From positions 308,085 through 372,084 of the forward strand of contig JBDHSK010000002.1 of the NCBI GenBank assembly GCA_039808025.1: DNA of 64,000 bases. The letters are read 5' to 3'. A program made the translations under genes and the position numbers. The notes below the pieces were generated by a model, which searched no databases, was not told the origin of the DNA, and saw only the letters and a program-made list of their open reading frames with translations. Origin of the DNA: Sandaracinobacteroides sp039808025 (GTDB lineage Bacteria; Pseudomonadota; Alphaproteobacteria; Sphingomonadales; Sphingomonadaceae). Positions 45,312 through 53,762 of this stretch are shown here, piece after piece (the stretch's first letter is position 1; each line of letters starts with the position of its first letter).

Positions 45312-46583
45312 TCAGGTGACGGCCGAGCGTTCCTGAAACTGCGGTTTTAGATACTGCCTGTCCGCCATGATCGTCCGCAGTTTGTCTACCGCGTCGAACA
45401 CATCGACATAGCGTACATATAATGGCGTGAAGCCAAAGCGGATGGTATCGGGCGCCCGGAAATCACCGATCACCCCGGCATCGATCAAGGCCCGCATGAT
45501 CGGGTAGCCTTCGGAATGCGCAAAGGAAACCTGACTGCCACGCGCCTGCGGGTCGCGCGGCGATGTCAGCGTAAACCCGTAAGGCTCGCAGTGGTGCTCG
45601 ACCAGCCGGATGAACAATTCGGTCAGAGCCACGGATTTCGCGCGGATGCGGCCCATGTCGGCCGACAGGTGCAGGTCAAGCCCCACCTCGACCAGTGCCA
45701 TCGACAGAATCGGCTGGGTGCCAACAAGGAACTGGCGGATATCGCCCTGGCCACGATACCCCGGCTCGAAGGCAAAGGGGGCGGCATGGCCCCACCAGCC
45801 GGTTACCGGCTGACGGGCAACGCCCAGATGTCGCCTGGCAACAAACAGAAAGGCCGGCGAGCCGGGGCCGCCATTCAGATACTTGTAGGTGCAGCCAACC
45901 GCAAAATCTGCGGCACACCCATTGAGATCAACCGGAAGCGCCCCGGCGCTGTGGCACAGATCCCAGACGGCAAGCGCCCCCATCTCGTGGGCGCGCCGGG
46001 TAATGGCCGCCATATCGTGCACATGCCCTGATTTGAAATGCACATGGGTGATCGAGGCAGCAATGGTGTCGGTGTCGATGGCATCGAGAATCTGGTCTTT
46101 TTCAACCAGCACCACTTCCACCCGGCCACCAGTTGCCGCCGCCACCCCCTGGGCAATGTAATTGTCGGTGGGAAAGTTGCTGCCTTCAAGGATCAGCTTG
46201 CGACGGTCAGGGCGCATGGCCACTGCCGCCGACAGCAGCTTGAACAGGTTCTGGCTGGTCGAATCACATACCAGAACCTCACCAGGCGCTGCGCCGATGA
46301 TCGGCGCCAGCTTGTCGCCGAGGCGTACCGGCAGATCGAACCAGCCGGCCTTGTTCCAGCTGGTGATCAGGTCCGCGCCCCATTCCCGATCGATGACATC
46401 AAGGGCGCGACGGCGGGCGTCGCGCGGCAAAGCCCCCAGCGAATTTCCATCGAGATAGAGCACACCCTCGGGCAGGCTGAACGCCTCGCGCAGCGGCGCC
46501 AGCGGATCGGCCTGATCCATGGCCTCGCACCATGCCCGGTCGGGCAATGACGGCATGTGCGCAGTGGTGGCGGACAACGGCAT
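45312..46583 (-). CDS. kynU: Kynureninase
   Basis: 423-residue PLP enzyme splitting kynurenine or 3-hydroxykynurenine to anthranilate or 3-hydroxyanthranilate plus alanine. LYLDGNSLGALPR at the N-terminus, SNFPTDNYIAQG, HVHFKSGHVHDM, WDLCHSAGALPVDL and the Schiff-base Lys in GCTYKYLNGGPGSPAF. The alanine released can feed dadX-dadA nearby. ATG 46583 follows AAAGGA. Tryptophan 2,3-dioxygenase, formamidase and kynurenine 3-monooxygenase are not in the window. Confidence 0.95.
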   Translation of the reverse strand: MPLSATTAHMPSLPDRAWCEAMDQADPLAPLREAFSLPEGVLYLDGNSLGALPRDARRRALDVIDREWGADLITSWNKAGWFDLPVRLGDKLAPIIGAAPGEVLVCDSTSQNLFKLLSAAVAMRPDRRKLILEGSNFPTDNYIAQGVAAATGGRVEVVLVEKDQILDAIDTDTIAASITHVHFKSGHVHDMAAITRRAHEMGALAVWDLCHSAGALPVDLNGCAADFAVGCTYKYLNGGPGSPAFLFVARRHLGVARQPVTGWWGHAAPFAFEPGYRGQGDIRQFLVGTQPILSMALVEVGLDLHLSADMGRIRAKSVALTELFIRLVEHHCEPYGFTLTSPRDPQARGSQVSFAHSEGYPIMRALIDAGVIGDFRAPDTIRFGFTPLYVRYVDVFDAVDKLRTIMADRQYLKPQFQERSAVT

Positions 46584-46748
46584 GCAACGATCATCCTTTG
46601 CTGCGGGGCGGGGCAAAAATCCCGACCAGCTGGTTCCAGTGTGGTTGGCCAAGGCTATCGCGGTTGGGAATAAACAAACAATGCTGAATCCCGGCTACGA
46701 TATGGCAATTTCGTTATAGATACCCAGCCACCGGCCAGGAGTGCCGGC

Positions 46749-47708
46749 TCAGAAGCCGAGGGCCGCCCGACAGGCCACCGGCACTTTGGCTGGCAGCGGC
46801 CCCGTCCAGACGGCGTTCCACGGGCTTCCCATGCGATCATCGGGCCGATACCAGAAACCATGTAACCGCTGATTGGCGGCAACCAGCGTCGCAGCGCCAA
46901 TGCTGCCTTCCTGTTGCGAAAACCAGCCAAGCCGCATCACCCGGCCAAACACCGCGCCACGCAGGGCCCCCAACCCGTCATTATAGCAGCCGCGGATCTC
47001 GTTCCCCTGCTGGCGGATCAGTATCGGCCCATATTCATGGCTGTAAACGCCGCTGGCATCCCCCTCGGTCGCTGCCGGCATGCCTGACAGCTCGCCCAGC
47101 ACCTCCAGTTCGGAAAGACGGGTGGTGCCGGCGCCCGCCCAGTTGCTGTCTATCCGCAACCGCAGCCAGCGCGCCACCCGAGAGCTGGGAAAAGGCACTA
47201 CCGTTCGCCCATCAGCCCCGGCTTCGCCTTCCACCAGAACCTCGAACGGACCATCGGGGCCAACGGTCGACCCCAGCAGCGCGAACCGGCGAACTGGCGC
47301 CCCCTCTCCCGATTGCGACAGCCCGCCATCCTCGCGAACCTCGCCCGCCAGCCGGTTGTCCAGGGCTACTGCCCTGAGGGTGGCAGTGGCGGCCAGCTCG
47401 AAGTTGAGAGTGTGGGGCAGGGTCTGCGCCTCGGTTGACAGCCAGCCATAGGCAGGGCTGCCATCTACGAGATTGATCGTGTAGGTTGACCAGTGGCGGG
47501 CTTCTTCGTGGCCATCAGGGGCAGCAATACCACCGCGCCCGATGAACAGCAGATTATCGCCTGCCTCCGCGCTGCGATCGGCCTGGGCGGTACTCTGGGC
47601 AGTGGCTGAATATCCGGGAACGGAAAGTGGCAGGGCAGCAACCGCCGCTGCCACAGTCAGCTGCAAAGCCGCAACCGCCTGGCGCCCGTTCAGAGCCGGG
47701 ACCTTCAT
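46749..47708 (-). CDS. Secreted discoidin-like domain protein
   Basis: 319 residues. Signal peptide (about 1-36, cut near SATAQ). Residues about 50-205 look like an F5/8C (discoidin) jelly-roll: NLLFIGRGGIAAPDG, INLVDGSPAYGWLS, PHTLNFELA, RWLRLRIDSNW and TTRLSELEVLGE, the usual order for a carbohydrate- or ligand-binding module. The last 110 residues form a second domain (IRQQGNEIRGCYNDGLGALRG, GFWYRPDD) with two Cys. Third gene of an operon after the TonB receptor and propeller genes, overlapping the latter by 4 bp. Confidence 0.72.
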   Translation of the reverse strand: MKVPALNGRQAVAALQLTVAAAVAALPLSVPGYSATAQSTAQADRSAEAGDNLLFIGRGGIAAPDGHEEARHWSTYTINLVDGSPAYGWLSTEAQTLPHTLNFELAATATLRAVALDNRLAGEVREDGGLSQSGEGAPVRRFALLGSTVGPDGPFEVLVEGEAGADGRTVVPFPSSRVARWLRLRIDSNWAGAGTTRLSELEVLGELSGMPAATEGDASGVYSHEYGPILIRQQGNEIRGCYNDGLGALRGAVFGRVMRLGWFSQQEGSIGAATLVAANQRLHGFWYRPDDRMGSPWNAVWTGPLPAKVPVACRAALGF

Positions 47709-49471
47709 TGGTGTGGCCGCCGTTCCGGCCAGATAGTGGATGACGGCCCCAGCACCGGCTTGCCAAGCAACGGCGACGACAGGGCATAAACGCCGTTCAC
47801 CGTGAAGGCCCAGATGATGTTGCGGTCATATTCGGTGAACACCGCGAAGGTCGAGTTGCCCTTGGCATATTCGGGAAGCTCGGAATCGGTGGGGAAACGC
47901 GGCACATAATAGCCGGCTATCTGCGGTTTGGCCGGGTCTTTCACATCGAAGATCTGGATGCCGGCGGTGTAGAAAGCATAGATGGCGAGGCCGTCACGGC
48001 CATAGCCGGGCTGGCCTATCCCACCTGAACGCTTGGGCCCGAAGCTGCCGCGCCGCTGGCAAAAATCCGTGAACGGGGCGCTGGCAGGCGGAGTGGGCCG
48101 CGGGAAGCGGGCGGCGATCTTCGGATGGGCAGGATCGCGCACATCGATCGAGTAAATATCCTTGAATGGCTCGAAGCAGTTCTCATTCATCGGATAGCCA
48201 TTGGAAAACACATGGCCGGTGCGCTCGAGCTGGGAAACGTCGACATTGTCGAATTCCGTGCCGGCATAGCTTGGCGGAACACTGAGGTGCCCCAGCACCT
48301 TGGGGTTGGCGGGATCAGCCAGATCGAAGCTGTAAAACCCCAGCCCCCCCATGCCGCCAAACCCATAACGGCCGCCGGCCTCAAGCGGTTTTGCCAGTTC
48401 GATGGGCGTGCGCGACCCCATCCAGCTGGTGCGGTTACCGGCACGGGGGTTGGCAAGATAGGCCTTCAGGCTGGCCGCGTCGTCGACGACCTGACCGGGC
48501 ACCGTGATCTGGGACAGGAATTTCGGGTTGGCGGGGTCCGACATGTCCCACACCTGATACCCTGGGGTGTAAAGATAATCGGGGTATTCCGTCAGCGCAT
48601 AGCGGTCTTCAGGCGCTGACGACAGCAGCATGTATTTGCCGCCCCACCAGGTCACGGCGTCAAGTGCGCCCGACCCTTCCTGCTGGCCGATCGGTGCATC
48701 GGGATGCTTGAAATCGGTGGTGCGGGTGGCGATCAACTCCCACTGGTCGGGCGTCGGGCCGTTCATCACATATACCTTGAAGCCCTTGAGCGAGTTGTAG
48801 TGGCGCTGTTCCGCCACCTTGTCGGGCTGACGGCGCTTGTCTTCCATCAGGCCGAAGCGACCGATTTCATACGAAGCAACCAGAATGTTGCGCTGCAATT
48901 TTTCATTCCAGGCAATGGTGACGCCGCCGAAATAATCGGTGACGGCTGCGGCATCCCATTGCTCGCTTGGCCCGCTACCGCTCCAGACTGCACCCTTTGA
49001 ATAGACGATCCGCGCCTTGGCCGGGTCAGTGACATCAAGAATCCGCAGGTAATCGCGATCATGTGTGTAAAGATAACGGCGGCCATCGAAATCGACGATG
49101 TTGGCCCAGGCATGCCATGGCGATGTGACATGGGGGTAAAAGGCAATCACCTCGGTGTTCAGGGCATAGCTGTTCTGGTCCCAATGGTCGAGCATGCCCG
49201 GAAACGCCGGAGGGTTTTCCGTAAGCGGCGTGGCAACCGGATGCCGGAACTTGCCGGTCTTGGTGTCCATGCCATAATCAATTCCCGGCTTAGGCCAGGC
49301 TGGCGGATTGTCAGGCGTCGCGTCGTTCCATTTCTTCAGCCACGGGTCGGTGATAGAGACCGGACGTTCCGAAACCGGCTTTTCCTCGGCCGCCGTGGCG
49401 GCAGCCCCCCAGATCAGCGCCACCGCCACTGCAACAGCGGCAACCTTGTGTCGAACGGCCGGTCTTGTCAC
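47705..49471 (-). CDS. Secreted LVIVD-repeat beta-propeller protein
   Basis: 588 residues with a signal peptide (cut ATAAE, about residue 29). Repeated blades read YLRILDVTDPAKARIV, YQVWDMSDPANPKFLSQI, FYSFDLADPANPKVLGHL, YSIDVRDPAHPKIAARF and IQIFDVKDPAKPQIAGYY, the LVIVD pattern. No enzymatic motif seen. Between TonB receptor (31 bp gap) and discoidin-like gene (4-bp overlap), so it probably works at the cell surface or periplasm with the receptor. Confidence 0.82.
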   Translation of the reverse strand: MTRPAVRHKVAAVAVAVALIWGAAATAAEEKPVSERPVSITDPWLKKWNDATPDNPPAWPKPGIDYGMDTKTGKFRHPVATPLTENPPAFPGMLDHWDQNSYALNTEVIAFYPHVTSPWHAWANIVDFDGRRYLYTHDRDYLRILDVTDPAKARIVYSKGAVWSGSGPSEQWDAAAVTDYFGGVTIAWNEKLQRNILVASYEIGRFGLMEDKRRQPDKVAEQRHYNSLKGFKVYVMNGPTPDQWELIATRTTDFKHPDAPIGQQEGSGALDAVTWWGGKYMLLSSAPEDRYALTEYPDYLYTPGYQVWDMSDPANPKFLSQITVPGQVVDDAASLKAYLANPRAGNRTSWMGSRTPIELAKPLEAGGRYGFGGMGGLGFYSFDLADPANPKVLGHLSVPPSYAGTEFDNVDVSQLERTGHVFSNGYPMNENCFEPFKDIYSIDVRDPAHPKIAARFPRPTPPASAPFTDFCQRRGSFGPKRSGGIGQPGYGRDGLAIYAFYTAGIQIFDVKDPAKPQIAGYYVPRFPTDSELPEYAKGNSTFAVFTEYDRNIIWAFTVNGVYALSSPLLGKPVLGPSSTIWPERRPHQ

Positions 49472-49502
49472 TTCCAGTCCCTTTCCCGAGAAACGTCAGG
49501 CT

Positions 49503-51887
49503 TCAGAAACGCACGCGCGCCGTCACTCCGTAGGTGCGCGGGGCGATGTATGTGCCGTAAATCGTGCCGAACAGTTCAAGCTTGCTGGTGAAATTATATT
49601 CGTTGGTCAGGTTCTTGCCCCAGGCCGTGAATTCCCAACGATCATCGGCGCTGCGCAGGCCGATCCGGGCGTTCAGAAGGATTTCGTCACCGAACTTCAG
49701 GATCTCGGTATTGGGGTTGTCGTAGAAGTTGGCACCGGTGAACTGGAAGTCGGACCCCAGAACCAGCACCAGATTATCCGAAACCGGCTGCTCGAGGTTG
49801 GCGGCCACCGAGAAGGCATGGCGCGGGGTGCGCCGGCAGGTATTGCCATCAAGATCGGTGCCCTTGTTGTCGACGATCAGCGTGCCGGTGAAGTTGCAGC
49901 GCGAATAGGCGTAGTTGCCGGAAAGGCTGAAGGCATCGCTAAGCCGGGCGACGAAATCCAGCTCCAGACCATAGGCGCGGGTGCCGTTGACGGCGTTGAA
50001 GACGATGTTGTCGGGCGGCATCCCCGGCCCCGGCGAGACGAACTGGTTGGTCTGCAGATTGTCATACAAGGTGTAATAGGCGGCAGCATTCACAAAGAAG
50101 CGTCGATCCGCGAGCGCCAGCTTGGCGCCCAGCTCGAAGCTGTTGGCGATTTCCGGATCGAACGAGATCATTGCCTCTTCGGGCGTGTTGGCGTCTTCGC
50201 CGGTCCAGCCGCCCGGCTTGTAGCCCCGGGCATAGCGGGCATAGAAAGTGGTTTCGTCATTGGGCTCGAACCGCAGTGTCAGGCTGGGAAGCCAGGCATG
50301 CCAGCTGTGGCTGTCGCGGGCCGTGAAGTTGACTTCCTCGCCCTCGAACGAGGTGCCCGAGCGGTTGTTGGTATAGTTCTTGTGGTCGTAGGCATAGCGC
50401 AGCCCGGCTTCCACCGTCAGCTGGTCGTTGACGCTATAGCTGATCTCTCCGAAGATGCCGATATTGTCGTTTTTCGAGGTGGTGACCGTATGGTTGCCGC
50501 CTGGCGTCGGCGTCGCGGGGGTGCCACCATAAGCCATGGCAAAGGCAAACTCGGTGATTGCCGAATAATCGGCGAACAGGAAGCCGACATCTTCGGCGCG
50601 GCGGATGTCTTCACGCAGATAATAGACACCAGCTTCCAGCCGCAGCGGTCCGTGGTCATCAAAGCGCAGCCGCAATTCCTGCGAGAACTGCTTTACGTCC
50701 TCGGCCTTGCCGCTGTCGAACCAGCTGTCGGGCACCGTTGCCAGATAGGTATCCAGCCCGGCAAGCATCGCCGAGGTGATGTCGGGCGTTCCGGTCTTGG
50801 GGTCGAACGGAAAATCGAAATACATGCCCGAGCCATCCTCGCGCGCCTTCAGCGACGATTTGCGGTAGGCCGTCTGCGAAGTGATGCTGATGGTGTCGCT
50901 GGCTTCGGCGTCGATGGTGGCGCTCACTCCGTGCATGTCGGAATTCTGGTATCCCTCGAAATTCCGGCGTCCCGCCCGGCGCTCGGCACTGACGAACGGC
51001 TTGTTGCGCGCAGGCAGAATAAAGCCCGGCAGGCTGGCGATCGGCGGAGCGAACCACTGGTTGTAGGTCACTTCGTGACTATCGCCCGGCACCAGAATAT
51101 CGACCCAGCGCGCCCCGTCACGGTGACGGGTATAATCGGCGGCGATATTCACATCGACAGTCTCGCTCGGCCGCCAGCGCAGTTGCGCCCGCACCGCCTG
51201 AACGCTCTGGTCTTCCTCGTCGCCGCCATTGGTGATCTTGGCATAGCCATCATGGGTGCGGGAACTGGCGGTGAGCCCGAGGCTGACGGTATCCGATACC
51301 GGGCCGCTGACGGTTCCCGCCACTTCCACCCGGTTATAGTTGCCGTAAGTTGCCTCGAAACGCCCCTCGAACACGTCGCCAGGCTTGCGGGTGATGTAAT
51401 TGATGAGGCCGCCGACCACGCTCTTGCCGAAGCGCAAGGCCTGCGGGCCTTTCAGAACCTCGATGCGGTCCAGCCCGTAAAGATCGAGCAATGCCCCAGA
51501 GCTTCGCGACATGTACACGCCGTCAACGAAAATCCCCACCGCCGCATCGGCACCAGCGCCCTGAATGTCGGAGCCGATCCCGCGGATGAACAGCTCAGTA
51601 TCAACGGCGCGCTCACTGCTCAGCTTGAGACCGGGAACACGCGTGGCAATATCCGAGAAATCCTTGATGCCCTGGCGTTCGAGGGTGGCGGCACTGAACG
51701 CCTGCACCGAAAGCGGCACGTCCTGCAGGCTCTCCTCGCGTTTGCGTGCCGTAACGATGATTTCGCCGTCTGGCAGCACCTCGGTATTGGCCGCCGACCG
51801 CACGGTCTGGGCACCGGCCATATCCGGCACCATGAGCGCCGCGACGGTTGCCAGCAAAACCCGACGCCGATTCTGAATCCCCATCAT
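49503..51887 (-). CDS. TonB-dependent receptor
   Basis: 794 residues. Signal peptide ends AGA-QT near residue 26. TonB box/plug entry GEIIVTARKREESLQDVPLSVQAFS, then LFIRGIGSDIQ, VGIFVDGVYMSR, IEVLKGPQALRFGKS and GLINYITRKPGD. Barrel ends TYGVTARVRF. First gene of a three-gene secreted operon with LVIVD and discoidin-like proteins. Ligand unknown. Upstream AT-rich region carries a possible operator. Confidence 0.9.
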   Translation of the reverse strand: MMGIQNRRRVLLATVAALMVPDMAGAQTVRSAANTEVLPDGEIIVTARKREESLQDVPLSVQAFSAATLERQGIKDFSDIATRVPGLKLSSERAVDTELFIRGIGSDIQGAGADAAVGIFVDGVYMSRSSGALLDLYGLDRIEVLKGPQALRFGKSVVGGLINYITRKPGDVFEGRFEATYGNYNRVEVAGTVSGPVSDTVSLGLTASSRTHDGYAKITNGGDEEDQSVQAVRAQLRWRPSETVDVNIAADYTRHRDGARWVDILVPGDSHEVTYNQWFAPPIASLPGFILPARNKPFVSAERRAGRRNFEGYQNSDMHGVSATIDAEASDTISITSQTAYRKSSLKAREDGSGMYFDFPFDPKTGTPDITSAMLAGLDTYLATVPDSWFDSGKAEDVKQFSQELRLRFDDHGPLRLEAGVYYLREDIRRAEDVGFLFADYSAITEFAFAMAYGGTPATPTPGGNHTVTTSKNDNIGIFGEISYSVNDQLTVEAGLRYAYDHKNYTNNRSGTSFEGEEVNFTARDSHSWHAWLPSLTLRFEPNDETTFYARYARGYKPGGWTGEDANTPEEAMISFDPEIANSFELGAKLALADRRFFVNAAAYYTLYDNLQTNQFVSPGPGMPPDNIVFNAVNGTRAYGLELDFVARLSDAFSLSGNYAYSRCNFTGTLIVDNKGTDLDGNTCRRTPRHAFSVAANLEQPVSDNLVLVLGSDFQFTGANFYDNPNTEILKFGDEILLNARIGLRSADDRWEFTAWGKNLTNEYNFTSKLELFGTIYGTYIAPRTYGVTARVRF

Positions 51888-51989
51888 ACCACTGCTCTCC
51901 GCTGAGACGGTGCCCCTCTGGTTCCAGTTCAGGAGGCTTGCCGATCTGCCTTGTGATTGCCGGCCATGATGCGCGGGTTCAGTATGCCA

Positions 51990-52007
51990 AGATAATAAAT
52001 TTTATCT
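51990..52007. promoter_or_regulatory. Candidate operator, AT-rich dyad
   Basis: AGATAA-TAAATT-TTATCT forms a dyad with 6-bp arms, about 100 bp upstream of the TonB receptor start, inside a very AT-rich patch (51985-52035) in otherwise GC-rich DNA. The arms resemble a Fur half-site (GATAAT), but the match is partial. Confidence 0.3.
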
Positions 52008-52037
52008 CAGCAGATATATTGAAACATATATAGTTTG

Positions 52038-52313
52038 CTAGCCCTGATCTTCCTCCGGAGACAGGGCCCTGATCGACAGCGCATGGATACGCTGCACCAG
52101 ATCGCCAAGAGCGTGATTGACGGCGCGCTGGCGGGCCACGCGGCCAAGGCCGGAAAACCGCTCAGACGAGACTTCAAGCGAAAAATGGCTTTCACCGCTG
52201 CCATCATATCCGGCGTGCCCCCGGTGCCGCTCGCTGTCGTTGCGCACCACCAGCCGCTGCGGCTGCAACCCGGCCGTCAGCCGGGCGATGATTTCCTTCT
52301 CGATCGGTCCCAT
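52038..52313 (-). CDS. bolA: BolA-family protein
   Basis: 91 residues. MGPIEKEIIARLTAGLQPQRLVVRNDSERHRGHAG with the class II HTH-like KH fold, GESHFSLEVSSERFSGLGRVARQRAVNHAL and a conserved His pair for Fe-S sharing with a monothiol glutaredoxin. ATG 52313 is the family start; the frame opens 12 codons earlier. Divergent from the dnaJ-like gene, an arrangement common in alphaproteobacteria. Confidence 0.92.
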   Translation of the reverse strand: MGPIEKEIIARLTAGLQPQRLVVRNDSERHRGHAGYDGSGESHFSLEVSSERFSGLGRVARQRAVNHALGDLVQRIHALSIRALSPEEDQG

Positions 52314-52372
52314 CCCATGCTCCTTGCTGCTTCTCCGGGCGTGGTGCATTCCCTATATGCCAACTGGTAATC

Positions 52373-52963
52373 ATGAACAGCAGCACATCGACAAGACCCC
52401 GAGGCGGCGCCTTTCCCGGCGATCACCACTGTGCTGCCGCCGGGTGTGACCAGCCCGGCAATTATCGTGCCCCTTGCCAGCGTCCCGGCCGTCAGGCCGC
52501 CGACCAGCCGCCGCAATGGCAATTTTTCTGCCTCCAGCACATCCGCGAATTCAACGCTGGCTGGAATTACTTCGACGGCATGGACTCCGACGAAATCTGG
52601 AGGGCGCAGTCTGCCTACCCTTACTGGGAAGAGGCCGCGCGCAGCTTTGTCCGCACCCGCTTTTCACAATGCCCGGATCGCATCGATGAAGCTCTGGGGG
52701 TGTTGCGATGGAAAACCGGACGCACCAGCCGCCCTTCCCCTCTCAGCAGCGAAGACCGTAAGGCACTTGCCACGCTGGGCCTAGGTGAAGGTGCCACCCT
52801 TACTGAGGCCAAGGCGGCGTTCCGCCGGCTGGCGCGACGCTACCACCCCGATACCAACGCCGGCAGCCGCGACCACGAAACCCGCTTCCGCCAGCTGACG
52901 CACGCCATGGCGCAACTGCAGCAAAGCCCAGGCTTCAGGCGCTGGCGGGGGAAAGCGGAATAG
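52373..52963 (+). CDS. DnaJ-domain protein with zinc-ribbon N-terminus
   Basis: 196 residues. N-terminal Cys/His set C20, C25, C53, H56 (CAAAGC..., FCLQH) is likely to bind zinc; the C-terminal J domain spans about 134-192 with HPD at 158-160 in RRYHPDT. Similar proteins beside bolA are conserved in alphaproteobacteria; the partner Hsp70 activity is inferred. The last 29 bp overlap the opposing trm112-like gene. Confidence 0.85.
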   Translation: MNSSTSTRPRGGAFPGDHHCAAAGCDQPGNYRAPCQRPGRQAADQPPQWQFFCLQHIREFNAGWNYFDGMDSDEIWRAQSAYPYWEEAARSFVRTRFSQCPDRIDEALGVLRWKTGRTSRPSPLSSEDRKALATLGLGEGATLTEAKAAFRRLARRYHPDTNAGSRDHETRFRQLTHAMAQLQQSPGFRRWRGKAE

Positions 52964-53114
52964 CCGCCTCGACCAGCAACACCGGCACCCCGTCGCGCAC
53001 CGGGTACGCAACCCCGGCCAGCGGCGAAACCAGCCTCTGCTCGTCGGGGCGCCATTCCAGCCGCCCGCGGCTGACCGGACACACCAGATAGGCAAGCATC
53101 CCTGCAACCGTCAT
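52935..53114 (-). CDS. Trm112-family small protein
   Basis: 59 residues: starts MTVAGMLAYLVCPVSRGRLE and ends near EAAIPLSP. LVCPVSRGRLEW, LVSPLAGVAYPVRDGVPVLL match the YcaR/Trm112 fold, though only one of the usual zinc Cys is kept (CPV). Bacterial members are presumed partners of methyltransferases. ATG overlaps the stop of the LON-domain gene (ATGA), so it is coupled to it. It is convergent and overlapping with the dnaJ-like gene. Confidence 0.9.
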   Translation of the reverse strand: MTVAGMLAYLVCPVSRGRLEWRPDEQRLVSPLAGVAYPVRDGVPVLLVEAAIPLSPASA

Positions 53115-53752
53115 TGCATCGACCTCTCACTGCCCCGGCCATCATCCAGCCGCATCAGTGCAACCAGAGTCATGGTGCGGTCTTCCAGAGTCCGCGCTTC
53201 GGCTATCGCCTGGCGCTCGACCGGGGAAAAGGGACAGACCGCCGCCAGCGTATTGACCAGATTCTCGTCATCGGCATTGGCAATGGCTGTCCAGTCGGCC
53301 GACAGGTCATTGCTCTCGAGATAGGCCCGCAGGCTATGTTCGAGATCGGCCCTGGTGGCAGCTGCCAACGGCTGCGCGGCCAGAAGGTCGCCCCCATAAG
53401 CCGTGAAATCCGCGACGGCCTGGCGGTACGGAGTCCCGGCGGATATTTCGTCACCAAGGTGGAACCGGGCGATTCCCGTCAGCTCGATCAGGAAACGCCC
53501 GTCGCCGGTTTCCGCATATTGGGTGATCCGGCCCACACAGCCGATCCGGTACAATTCCCATGGCTCGTGGTGGTTCGAGGGCTGGATCATGGCGATCAGA
53601 CGGTCTGTTGCCATGGCGTCGCGCACCATTTGCAGATAGCGCGGTTCGAAAATGTTCAGCGACAAGACCCCATGCGGAAGCAACAGGGCCCCCGGCAACG
53701 GAAACAGCCGCACCGTGGATGGCAGGTCTGCAAGGTCCAGCGGCAGCGGCAT
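53111..53752 (-). CDS. LON substrate-binding domain protein
   Basis: 213 residues. Only the N-terminal LON domain: VRLFPLPGALLLPHGVLSLNIFEPRYLQMVRDAM, IGCVGRITQYAETGDGRFLIELTGIARF. No ATPase or protease domain, so it binds substrates or partners but cannot degrade. ATG 53752 is the family start. 10 bp after the thioredoxin gene and coupled to trm112. Confidence 0.9.
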   Translation of the reverse strand: MPLPLDLADLPSTVRLFPLPGALLLPHGVLSLNIFEPRYLQMVRDAMATDRLIAMIQPSNHHEPWELYRIGCVGRITQYAETGDGRFLIELTGIARFHLGDEISAGTPYRQAVADFTAYGGDLLAAQPLAAATRADLEHSLRAYLESNDLSADWTAIANADDENLVNTLAAVCPFSPVERQAIAEARTLEDRTMTLVALMRLDDGRGSERSMQ

Positions 53753-53762
53753 GGGGCGGCTC

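Noticed and set aside
49308..51905. 865-codon open frame antisense to the TonB receptor
   Set aside because: Very long but a pure shadow of the receptor gene, with no signal peptide or motif.
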